From Chryseobacterium sp. Tr-659 (lineage in GTDB: Bacteria > Bacteroidota > Bacteroidia > Flavobacteriales > Weeksellaceae), in assembly GCF_011752975.1 (NCBI RefSeq), contig NZ_VWWP01000003.1:186001-250000 (forward strand): a DNA stretch of 64,000 bases, read 5' to 3'. Below the pieces are notes generated by a model. The model was not told where the DNA came from and did not search any database. It saw only the letters and a program-made list of their open reading frames with translations. Both the position numbers and the translations under genes were made by a program. Numbering within the stretch: the stretch's first letter is position 1; the number at the start of each line of letters is the position of its first letter. Shown here one piece after another: positions 46,037-53,851 of this stretch.

Positions 46037-46795
46037 TTATTGGGCTGAATACCCTCCGTCTACAACAAGATTGGAACCGGTAATCCAGCCCGCAGCATCG
46101 GATAACAGGAAGATACAGGCATTAGCTACATCTTCTGGTTTTCCTATTCCTAAAGGATGTTTTTTAAGGATTTCTTCAGCTGCATCTTCTCCTATATTCT
46201 CAAACATTTTTTCTAAAATAGGAGTATTTACCATCGCCGGGCTGATGCTATTGACACGGATATTGCTTCGCGAAAGCTCCATCGCCATAGAACGTGCTCC
46301 TGAAATGACCGCACCCTTACTGGATGAATACGCTGCTTTTCCTATTTCACCAACCATTCCTGCAACGGAAGAAATAAAGACAAAACTAGAATTTTCGGTT
46401 TTATATTTTTTAAGAGACAGGATCTTTGCAATTTCAAATCCTGCAATTACATTGACTGCAAAGATATCATGATATAATTGCGGGGTGTGCTTTTTAAGCG
46501 GAAGTGTTTTTTCTACCCCGGCACAATGGATAAATCCTGAAATTTTCCCCATTACCGAAACTTTTTCAGCAATAAGTTCTTCCAGATTCTCTCCTTCGGC
46601 AATATCAGCAATAATAGTTTCTGCTTTTGTGCCCGGAGCCAGCATGGATACTGTCTTTTTTAACTCCTCTTCATTTCTGGCTACTAAGATTAAGCCTGCA
46701 CCACTCTTACTGCATTCTACAGAACAGCTTCTCCCGATACCGGAAGAAGCCCCTGTTATAAGTATAATTTTATTTTTTAATGAGAAAACTTCCAT
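46037..46795 (-). CDS. 3-oxoacyl-ACP reductase-like SDR, block B
   Basis: 252 residues, FabG-like. TGASSGIG loop (14-21), HCAGVE, ISSVAG with catalytic Ser, Tyr156-x3-Lys160 (YSSSK), and C-terminal WITGSNLVVDGGYSAQ. Expected to reduce a 3-ketoacyl-ACP to 3-hydroxyacyl-ACP. One-base overlap with the ACP gene; zero-base convergent contact with the plus-strand GT4. Confidence 0.92.
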   Translation of the reverse strand: MEVFSLKNKIILITGASSGIGRSCSVECSKSGAGLILVARNEEELKKTVSMLAPGTKAETIIADIAEGENLEELIAEKVSVMGKISGFIHCAGVEKTLPLKKHTPQLYHDIFAVNVIAGFEIAKILSLKKYKTENSSFVFISSVAGMVGEIGKAAYSSSKGAVISGARSMAMELSRSNIRVNSISPAMVNTPILEKMFENIGEDAAEEILKKHPLGIGKPEDVANACIFLLSDAAGWITGSNLVVDGGYSAQ

Positions 46796-47028
46796 TAATT
46801 TTCAAAATTTTCTATCCCTATTGCATTCATAAGATCTGAAACAGTATCGATATCTTTAAACTGTTTCGTATCAATTTTTTTGTCAAAATTTTCATCAACA
46901 AATGCAATAACAGAAAGCAGACTGATTGAATCATAACTTTCCAGAGATTTCAAATTGGTTTCCACAGTCAGTGTTTCATCTTCTTCCAATTCTTCTTGTA
47001 GTTTTTCTAAAAAAACGGATGTTTTCAT
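46795..47028 (-). CDS. Acyl carrier protein, block B
   Basis: 77 residues. Phosphopantetheine Ser34 in LESYDSISLLSVIAFVDENF, acidic. Distinct from the block A ACP. Sits between KAS III and SDR, so it should carry the 3-keto/3-hydroxyacyl chain formed by them. Confidence 0.9.
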   Translation of the reverse strand: MKTSVFLEKLQEELEEDETLTVETNLKSLESYDSISLLSVIAFVDENFDKKIDTKQFKDIDTVSDLMNAIGIENFEN

Positions 47029-47055
47029 ATTTTATAATTTTAAATATTATTACTT

Positions 47056-48030
47056 TTATATTTCCATAATTGTTGCTCCCCAGGAATATCCTACTCCAAA
47101 TCCAGCAAGTAAAACCTTATCTCCCTCTTTAAGCATTCCTTTCTCCATCATATTTTTAAGGGCAATAGGAATGGTTGCTGAAACCGTATTTCCTGTATTT
47201 TCCATATCAATATAAAACTTTTCTGCGGGTATTTTAGTTTTTTTTCTCAGATAATTCAACATAAAAGAATTAGCCTGGTGGAAAACAAAATGATCGATAT
47301 CATCCATTGTCATTTTGTTTTCTTCAAGGGTTTCTCTTACCAGCCCCGGAATATTTTCAATTGTAAAATTAAAGATTTCAGGACCGTTCATATAGAGATT
47401 CTGAGGCTCAAACTCATGTTCAGGATTCTGCTCAAAATCAGTTTTGAAAGCCCCTTTCTTTACAATCAGATTTTCCGCTCCGCTTCCATCTGTCCCCAGG
47501 CAAAATTTATAATCGCTTCCTCCTTCTGCCCTCTCTACAATTGCAGAAGCAGAAGCATCACCGAATATACTACGGTTTCCTTTATCCTTAGGATTGATAT
47601 GTTTTGTATAGGTTTCTGAAGTAACCAATAAAATGCTTTGAGCAATCCCGGCTGCAATCAGACCTTTAGCGAAAGCTAACCCATACACAAAGCCTGAGCA
47701 TCCAAGGTTAAAGTCTATTGCTCCTATATTTTTTCTGAGACCTAATCTGTCCTGCAAAATACAGGCCGTAGTGGGTAGAAAGTATTCCGGACTTTGGGTA
47801 CAGAATAAAATAAAATCTACTTTATTTCTGTCATAATTTTCAAAAATTTTCTCTGAGGATTTTACTGCAAGATCCAATACCGTTTCATTTTCTGAAGAGA
47901 TATGTCGCTGTGTAATGCCTACCTTTTCACGAATTCTTTCCGAAGTCCATTCCGGGAATTCTTTCTCCAAATCCTCATTAGTGAGAACTGTCTCAGGCAA
48001 ATAATATTCTATTTTAGAAACTTTTATCAT
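47056..48030 (-). CDS. 3-oxoacyl-ACP synthase III-like (KAS III/FabH family)
   Basis: 324 residues. Catalytic triad in place: Cys111 in NLGCSGFVYG, His251 in FVFHQAN, Asn281 in MENTGNTVSA. C-terminal GVGYSWGATIMEI. FabH-type enzymes condense an acyl-CoA with malonyl-ACP. With the ACP and SDR it would give acetoacetyl- and then 3-hydroxybutyryl-ACP or a similar short acyl, as needed for N-acylated amino sugars. This is a dedicated copy in a glycan cluster rather than, by context, the housekeeping FabH. Confidence 0.92.
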   Translation of the reverse strand: MIKVSKIEYYLPETVLTNEDLEKEFPEWTSERIREKVGITQRHISSENETVLDLAVKSSEKIFENYDRNKVDFILFCTQSPEYFLPTTACILQDRLGLRKNIGAIDFNLGCSGFVYGLAFAKGLIAAGIAQSILLVTSETYTKHINPKDKGNRSIFGDASASAIVERAEGGSDYKFCLGTDGSGAENLIVKKGAFKTDFEQNPEHEFEPQNLYMNGPEIFNFTIENIPGLVRETLEENKMTMDDIDHFVFHQANSFMLNYLRKKTKIPAEKFYIDMENTGNTVSATIPIALKNMMEKGMLKEGDKVLLAGFGVGYSWGATIMEI

Positions 48031-48061
48031 ATAAATTCTTTTTCTTTGCAGAAGTGAACAA

Positions 48062-48069
48062 CAAATTTA
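48062..48069 (-). promoter_or_regulatory. -7 box for block B (KAS III-ACP-SDR)
   Basis: Minus strand TAAATTTG, exact TAnnTTTG, 31 bases before the KAS III ATG. It lies within the possible 5' end of the divergent acetyltransferase gene. Confidence 0.55.
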
Positions 48070-48074
48070 CAAAA

Positions 48075-48644
48075 ATGATATTCATATACCGAATAGCACT
48101 AAAAATACATTCCGTCTACCATACATTTTTGAATAGAGCCGGCTTAGAGGCTGCAAAATATCGTGGTATGAAAGTAGGAAAAAATTTCAATATGCCAGAC
48201 AAAATCTATTTTGGAACGGAGCCTTATCTTATTGAAATTGGGGATGATGTTAATATTGCTGCAGGGGTAAGATTTGTTAATCATGGCGGAACCACAACCT
48301 TATTAAGAAAACTTCCGGGGTATGAAGATGCCAGAATTTTCGGATGGATAAAGATAGGAAACAATTGTACTATCGGGATCAACTGTGTTATTACTCAGGA
48401 TGTACAAATCGGGAATAACTGCATATTGGGAGCTAATTCTGTGCTTTCTCAATCGATGCCAGACAATACTGTTTTTGTTGGAAATCCGGCTCAATTTCTA
48501 TGTACCATTGAAGATTATGGGGATATTATACTCAAAAACAGTCCCGAATATCCGAGAGAGCTGGAAAACGATCGTAAAAAACTTGATGAATATATCAAAC
48601 TTAACCTTCCTTATAAATTTAAGAAAGCAAGAAAAATAAAATAA
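48075..48644 (+). CDS. Hexapeptide-repeat acyltransferase
   Basis: 189 residues from ATG at 48075 (MIFIYRIALKIHS). A GTG at 48054 gives 196 residues, but it would overlap the divergent promoter box and leave almost no leader after a near-consensus box TTTCTTTG at 48041-48048. Beta-helix repeats with FVNHGGTTTLLRKLPG and GNNCTIGINCVITQDVQIGNNCILGANSVL. Resembles virginiamycin/colanic-acid-type acetyltransferases; RFVNHGG supplies the catalytic His. It could use the block B acyl-ACP instead of acetyl-CoA; that is speculation from position. Confidence 0.86.
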   Translation: MIFIYRIALKIHSVYHTFLNRAGLEAAKYRGMKVGKNFNMPDKIYFGTEPYLIEIGDDVNIAAGVRFVNHGGTTTLLRKLPGYEDARIFGWIKIGNNCTIGINCVITQDVQIGNNCILGANSVLSQSMPDNTVFVGNPAQFLCTIEDYGDIILKNSPEYPRELENDRKKLDEYIKLNLPYKFKKARKIK

Positions 48645-48688
48645 ACACAACAGCCCGAAAAAAAAATTATTAAGTTATTCGAAACATT

Positions 48689-49840
48689 ATGTCTCAAAAG
48701 AAAAAAATCCTTATCAGAATCGGTTCCCTAAGACATGGCGGTGCAGAAAAAGTTTTAGTTAACTTTTTAAAAAACCTGCCTTCTGATAAGTATGAAATTG
48801 ATCTTCTGATTAACCTTTACACGGGAATGTATATTAAAGAAGTTCCATCATGGGTTAATTTACATTACCTTCTGAAAGGCGAAATGATCACCACCAACAA
48901 GCCTCATGAGATTCCCGTAAAAGCATTCAGAGTGCTTTATCAGAAAATGTTCCTATGGTTTCCGTCTCTACTTTACAGATTTGTTTTAAAAAATAAAAAA
49001 TATGATGTGGAAATTGCGGCTATCCATGGTATGTATAAAGAATTATTATCCAGCCCGCAGAGAGATTCAAAGAAGATTATCTGGATTCAGAATGACATCT
49101 TTAACCTGAAAGAATTTACTCCGGACATCATCCGTCAGTTTTTCGGATTCGACAGAATTCTTGTCATTTCAAATAAGCTTAAAGAAGAAATGCAGAAATT
49201 GGCGAGAAACGACAGAGAGAAACAATCTGTTATCAAAATTTTTAATCCTATCGATAAGGATGATACATTAAAGAAAGCCAATATAGAAATTAATGACTAT
49301 CCTTTTTCCGGTAGTCTTCCTACTTTTATTACTATAGGCACCGTATATCCTCAGAAAGGATATGACAGACTTCTTGATGTTCATAAAAAACTATTGGATG
49401 AAGGTCTGAAACACCAGATCATTATTATTGGTGACGGATTCGATTTTGATAATATCCAGGCAAAACTTAATCAGCTTGGGCTGCAGGGAACTGTAAAAAT
49501 GTTAGGTTTCAGAAGCAATCCTTATCCTTATCTGAAGCAATCGGATTTTTATGTCATGTCTTCGAGACATGAGGGCTTCCCGACCATTATTGCTGAAGCT
49601 CTTATTTTAAATAAACCGGTTATCTCAACAGATGTTTCAGGAATCAAAGACCTTCTTCAGGATGGAAAACTGGGAATTATAGTCCCCAATTCAGAAGACG
49701 GAATCTATGAAGGAATGAAAAAATACCTTACCAATCCGGAGCTTGCGAAAAACTATGAAAAAGAAATTACCAATACCGATCTTCCTTTTGTTCTAAAAAA
49801 ATCAGTAGCACATCTTCAGGAAATCATTGATGAAGTATAA
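48689..49840 (+). CDS. Glycosyltransferase family 4
   Basis: 383 residues, GT-B. IRIGSLRHGGAEKVLVNFL; FITIGTVYPQKGYDRLLDVH; donor motif RHEGFPTIIAEALILNKP. Paralogue of the gene at 44873. 44 bases after the acetyltransferase and 11 before the next gene. Confidence 0.93.
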   Translation: MSQKKKILIRIGSLRHGGAEKVLVNFLKNLPSDKYEIDLLINLYTGMYIKEVPSWVNLHYLLKGEMITTNKPHEIPVKAFRVLYQKMFLWFPSLLYRFVLKNKKYDVEIAAIHGMYKELLSSPQRDSKKIIWIQNDIFNLKEFTPDIIRQFFGFDRILVISNKLKEEMQKLARNDREKQSVIKIFNPIDKDDTLKKANIEINDYPFSGSLPTFITIGTVYPQKGYDRLLDVHKKLLDEGLKHQIIIIGDGFDFDNIQAKLNQLGLQGTVKMLGFRSNPYPYLKQSDFYVMSSRHEGFPTIIAEALILNKPVISTDVSGIKDLLQDGKLGIIVPNSEDGIYEGMKKYLTNPELAKNYEKEITNTDLPFVLKKSVAHLQEIIDEV

Positions 49841-49851
49841 AAACGTTTACC

Positions 49852-50406
49852 ATGGCCAATTATTCTATCATTCAAAAAGACTTTTACAGGGAAAGCGGAA
49901 AGTGGCTTTCCAGATTTGGAATCTGGAAAAAGTGTATCAATCCCAATCTTCATTTTATTTATATCCTGAGAATGGCTCAGAGATATCAGAAAAATCCTGT
50001 TCTGAATCCTTTCTGGCGAATTATTCTAAGGCATTACCAGATTAAATACGGTTTTCAGATCTATCCTGAAACCCAGATCGGAGAAGGTTTTTATCTGGGG
50101 CACTGGGGAAGCCTTGTTATCAACCCGAAAACTATTATTGGAAAAAACTGCAATATTGCCCAGGGAGTTACTATCGGGCAGCAGAACCGTGGCAAAAATG
50201 AAGGCTCACCTGTGATTGGAGATGAGGTATGGATAGGTACCAATGCTGTGATTGTAGGAGCTATTAATATTGGAAATAATGTATTGATTGTTCCTAACTC
50301 ATATGTCAACTTTGATGTTCCTGCCAATTCCGTTGTGATTGGAAACCCAGCTAAGATTATCCCTACTCTTAATGCTACAAAAGATTACATTAACCGTAAA
50401 ATATAA
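49852..50406 (+). CDS. Serine acetyltransferase-like hexapeptide acyltransferase
   Basis: 184 residues. N-terminal helical part, then GFYLGHWGSLVINPKTIIGKNCNIAQGVTIGQ (His-Trp-Gly active-site loop) and GDEVWIGTNAVIVGAINIGNNVLIVPNSYV. This is the layout of CysE-like proteins that act in colanic-acid and O-antigen clusters. The short N-terminal domain argues against a true CysE. Last gene of the island. Confidence 0.88.
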   Translation: MANYSIIQKDFYRESGKWLSRFGIWKKCINPNLHFIYILRMAQRYQKNPVLNPFWRIILRHYQIKYGFQIYPETQIGEGFYLGHWGSLVINPKTIIGKNCNIAQGVTIGQQNRGKNEGSPVIGDEVWIGTNAVIVGAINIGNNVLIVPNSYVNFDVPANSVVIGNPAKIIPTLNATKDYINRKI

Positions 50407-50430
50407 TCTTGGCATTAGTTTAATATAAAA

Positions 50431-51036
50431 TTATTCTACCATAATTTTCTTATTAATAAAATAGGCTACCAATAGATTAGGCACCCAGCATAGCCATGCT
50501 ACAGCCAGATAGGCAACAATAGGGTCTCCAGTGATGTTTTTTAACAAAGGGTACCATAATCTCAATGTTACTGCAGCAAAAGTACATGCATAACTGTAGA
50601 TCATGAATTGCTGGTGTTTTATAATAGAACCTTTTCTTATTTTTAAAACCGCCATAAGAGTTATGATCAGCCAGATTAATCCCAGACAGATAAACCCCAT
50701 CGCTGAGACGACACCCCCATTCGCATAAAATCCCATATAAATGGAAGTAAGAGAACTTATGACAACCGCAATTACATAAATAGTTCCTATAATGCGATGT
50801 ACCTTAATATGTTTATTTCTGAACGAACTTCCAAATTGCCGCCAGCCTATAAAAAGAGCCAGCCCTCCGAAAATAATATGTGCAAAAAATGCAATTTTCC
50901 AGAGCAGATTGTGAAGAACTTCCGGAGATTTGGAACTCAGAAAAGTATGTTTATGTTCCACAAAGATATAAATGAAAGGATACAGCCCGATAAATAATGC
51001 AAAAGCACACATGATCACAAATAGTAGTTTTTTCAT
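50431..51036 (-). CDS. DUF2306 membrane protein
   Basis: 201 residues with about six hydrophobic segments and conserved His residues (HIIFGGLALFIGWRQF, HRIIGTIYVIAVVISS, HQQFMIYSYACTFAAVTLRLW). Matches the look of DUF2306 predicted membrane proteins, function unknown; paired His residues could bind heme or metal. A near-consensus -7 box CATTTTTG lies at 51065-51058. Convergent with the last island gene, 24 bases apart. Confidence 0.8.
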   Translation of the reverse strand: MKKLLFVIMCAFALFIGLYPFIYIFVEHKHTFLSSKSPEVLHNLLWKIAFFAHIIFGGLALFIGWRQFGSSFRNKHIKVHRIIGTIYVIAVVISSLTSIYMGFYANGGVVSAMGFICLGLIWLIITLMAVLKIRKGSIIKHQQFMIYSYACTFAAVTLRLWYPLLKNITGDPIVAYLAVAWLCWVPNLLVAYFINKKIMVE

Positions 51037-51162
51037 AATGACCGATTAGAATTTCTGCAAAAATGAGCATTATAAAAGCTTCAAATGTTCCAACATGAAA
51101 GGTGAAACAAATTCACAATATTTTATAAAACAACACATTACATATAAAACTACTATAAACCA

Positions 51163-52302
51163 TTATTCCTTGTTAAGGTTTTTAATTTTTAAAAATTCTC
51201 TCGGTGAGCAATTCATGTACTTTTTAAAATTCCGGTTAAATGATGTTTTGGAATTGAATCCGCTTTCAAAGGCTAATGAAAGAATGGTAAATTTTTCATT
51301 TTCCGGCAATAATGCTATTCTTTTAAATTCTTCAACCCTCATACGATTGACATAATCATAGAAATTCTTGTTTTCAACAAAGTTGATGGTCTGGGAAAGT
51401 ATATTGGGATGAACGTCTAAAAGCCCGGCAACATGATTCAGGTTCAGCTCCGGATCTTTATAAAGTTGATCTTGTTTCATTCTGAAAGTTAGTTTTTGAA
51501 AAATATTCCGAAGCCTTTCTTCACCGGCAAAGGTTTTCTCATATTTTATAACTTCTGTATCATCATTTACAATCTTTTCCTCAGAAATATCAATTTCAGT
51601 AACAGGCTGATTCAAAATACCAACACGGCTGATTCCAAAGTAAGCAGCCACAATAATAAACAGCACCACTATAGAAAAAATCAAAATATCATTTCTTATT
51701 ATAACAGCAATCCAAATGAATGCTATTCCAATTATAAGACAGTATAACCAGTTCATATTCATTTTCTCGGTATTAGAGTACTGATCGGAAAGCCCCTTCT
51801 TATATTTTTCCATTGCGAAAAAACTTAATCCTATGTAAAGGACTCCTGAGAAGATCATTAGATATTTGAGAATATTACTCAATAATTTATATTCATTAGC
51901 CCCATTTTGATAAATCGTTAATCTATCCCAAGGGGACAGCAGTAGCAGGAATTTAAGCAAGATCAGGAAAACGATAAAAACAGGAACCAAATGCAATAAC
52001 CAAGTCTTTTTGCCGGGGTTTCTTCCTGTCACGCAAAGAACATAGAAATACAACATCGGCCCATGAATGAAAGGAAATAGCACTTCATACCCCAAAAAAT
52101 AAGGATACTTTACATAGCTTCCTGAAAAGAACAACATAAAAAGGCTAAGATGAATCCCTATGATCAGAAACCACGCTGCCAATACATAATCTGCCATTAT
52201 TTTATTCCGTTTTCCTATGATCAGAAATGCAGAGAAACAGGCAATAAAAATTCCTGCCAAATAAAATAAAGGTGATAAGGGTTGAAGATCTGAATGTTGC
52301 AT
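51163..52302 (-). CDS. Membrane-anchored AraC-family transcriptional regulator
   Basis: 379 residues. The N-terminal about 230 residues have seven to eight hydrophobic segments; the C-terminal about 110 form an AraC-type double helix-turn-helix (LLDVHPNILSQTINFVENKNF, then LSLAFESGFNSKTSFNRNFKKYMNCSPREFL). Such seven-span AraC proteins are frequent in Flavobacteria and thought to sense membrane or external signals. Target unknown; the adjacent DUF2306 gene on the same strand is one candidate. Confidence 0.9.
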   Translation of the reverse strand: MQHSDLQPLSPLFYLAGIFIACFSAFLIIGKRNKIMADYVLAAWFLIIGIHLSLFMLFFSGSYVKYPYFLGYEVLFPFIHGPMLYFYVLCVTGRNPGKKTWLLHLVPVFIVFLILLKFLLLLSPWDRLTIYQNGANEYKLLSNILKYLMIFSGVLYIGLSFFAMEKYKKGLSDQYSNTEKMNMNWLYCLIIGIAFIWIAVIIRNDILIFSIVVLFIIVAAYFGISRVGILNQPVTEIDISEEKIVNDDTEVIKYEKTFAGEERLRNIFQKLTFRMKQDQLYKDPELNLNHVAGLLDVHPNILSQTINFVENKNFYDYVNRMRVEEFKRIALLPENEKFTILSLAFESGFNSKTSFNRNFKKYMNCSPREFLKIKNLNKE

Positions 52303-52707
52303 TTGAAATTATGGGCTTAAAATCAAGGTTTTAATTTATTCATTTTTTCCAATAACCAATCTTATTTTTTGTAATAAAGGCATCTGCTTTTCCTCTCCTC
52401 CATCTCTGAATTGATAAAAAAATTAAGAATTTTTTAATTCACAATTCTCCAATTATAATTTATACTTCGTAATTTTATCATAGTTTTTTAAACGTTTGGA
52501 TTATCAAAAGACACATTCTTCACTCTAATACAAAGTATATCGGTAAATTACATATGATTTTAAGCATATTTTAATATTAAACTTTGTTAAAAGTGATTGA
52601 ATCTTCATCAAAAATTATATTTTTGCATAGTTATTGATTCAGTCTATTGATTTTGAAAATAATTTAAACGAAATAAATAATTATAAACCTTTTAAAAATT
52701 TAAAATT
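52303..52707. other. Divergent intergenic region, 405 bases
   Basis: AT-rich stretch between the AraC-family gene and the carbonic anhydrase gene. It contains the promoter listed at 52597-52625. I see no gene, stable hairpin or repeat in the rest and no exact -7 box on the minus strand for the regulator. Confidence 0.55.
52597..52625 (+). promoter_or_regulatory. Promoter of the carbonic anhydrase/SulP operon
   Basis: TTG at 52597-52599, an 18-base spacer, then TATTTTTG at 52618-52625 (exact TAnnTTTG). Leader to the first ATG would be about 75 bases. Confidence 0.7.
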
Positions 52708-53376
52708 ATGTCACAATCGTACGAAGTTATTTTCGAGAACAATAGAAAATGGGTAGAATCCAAAGTCTCAGAAGATCCGAATTTCTTCCACGAGTTGGCA
52801 AAAACTCAACATCCTGATTATTTATATATCGGATGTTCAGACAGCAGAGCAACAGCAGAAGAATTAATGGGCGCAAAACCGGGAGAGGTTTTTGTTCACA
52901 GGAATATTGCCAATGTTGTCAATACTTTAGACATGAGTTCCACAGCGGTTATTCAATATGCTGTAGAACATCTTAAAGTAAAACACATTATTGTCTGTGG
53001 ACATTACAATTGCGGTGGTGTAAAAGCAGCGATGACTCCTCAGGATCTAGGATTGTTAAATCCATGGTTGAGAAATATTCGTGATGTTTACAGACTGCAC
53101 CAGGCTGAACTTGATTCTATTGAAGATGAAGACAAACGTTATGACAGGCTTGTAGAACTTAATGTTCAGGAACAATGCATCAACGTAATTAAAATGGCTT
53201 GTGTACAGGAAAGGTATATTTTAGAAGAACAACCTATTGTACACGGGTGGGTATTTGACCTTAGAACAGGTAAGATTATTGATCTGGAGATTGATTTTGA
53301 GAAAACCTTGAAAGATATCCAGAAAATATATAACCTTACAGGCTCTGATTGGGTAATGAGCAGAAAGACCAAATAG
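52708..53376 (+). CDS. can: Beta-class carbonic anhydrase, copy 1
   Basis: 222 residues. Interconverts CO2 and bicarbonate. Zinc ligands Cys43, His99 and Cys102, with Asp45/Arg47 dyad in GCSDSR and GHYNCGG; HRNIANVV follows the family pattern. This copy resembles the Can type (about 220 residues). First gene of a four-gene set with a second beta-carbonic anhydrase and a SulP transporter. Confidence 0.96.
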   Translation: MSQSYEVIFENNRKWVESKVSEDPNFFHELAKTQHPDYLYIGCSDSRATAEELMGAKPGEVFVHRNIANVVNTLDMSSTAVIQYAVEHLKVKHIIVCGHYNCGGVKAAMTPQDLGLLNPWLRNIRDVYRLHQAELDSIEDEDKRYDRLVELNVQEQCINVIKMACVQERYILEEQPIVHGWVFDLRTGKIIDLEIDFEKTLKDIQKIYNLTGSDWVMSRKTK

Positions 53377-53398
53377 TTTTTCTAAAAAAGAATGTAAA

Positions 53399-53698
53399 AT
53401 GAAATTCTGGAGTATTATTGTATTAACGTTTTTTCTGAATTTTACAGCGCTGCCAAGCATTGCTGCGGTTGCGGGCTGGGATATTCTGAGAACGAATATA
53501 ATAGTTAACGAAGAAGAACCTCATTCTCACCCGTCTTCATTTATTGTATACGAAAAAACAATTCCGAAACCTTTGGATGTTTTCGATTATCTGAAGTTTT
53601 CCGAACCAGATCTTCAAGCTGTATCTTTTGTGCTGGTAGATGATTCTTTTCATCTATCACCTTTACTTACCATATTTTCTCCGCCTCCGGAAGCTTAA
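53399..53698 (+). CDS. Small secreted or membrane-anchored protein of unknown function
   Basis: 99 residues with an N-terminal hydrophobic segment (WSIIVLTFFLNFTALPSIAAVA) that may be a signal peptide cut after AVA or a membrane anchor. The rest is short and acidic with Pro-rich ends (EEEPHSHPSS, FSPPPEA). No family recognised. It lies 22 bases after the carbonic anhydrase gene and 153 before the SulP gene in the same direction, so it is probably part of the operon. His and Glu in EEEPHSH could bind metal, but that is a guess. Confidence 0.65.
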   Translation: MKFWSIIVLTFFLNFTALPSIAAVAGWDILRTNIIVNEEEPHSHPSSFIVYEKTIPKPLDVFDYLKFSEPDLQAVSFVLVDDSFHLSPLLTIFSPPPEA

Positions 53699-53851
53699 CT
53701 TTTAAGTATATTTAGATTATTTTTTACAGTTGTTCATGTCATTTTTTGACCTGAATATTAAGCATGTACTTTAAAATTAATTTTCCAATCTTTTATAATC
53801 GACTGTTTACCAACAGATGAATAATCGGTTATAATACTTTTTCAAGAAATC

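Noticed and set aside
46071..46832. Two plus-strand ORFs (133 and 115 residues) opposite the block B SDR
   Set aside because: The minus-strand SDR has complete catalytic motifs; these are antisense shadows.
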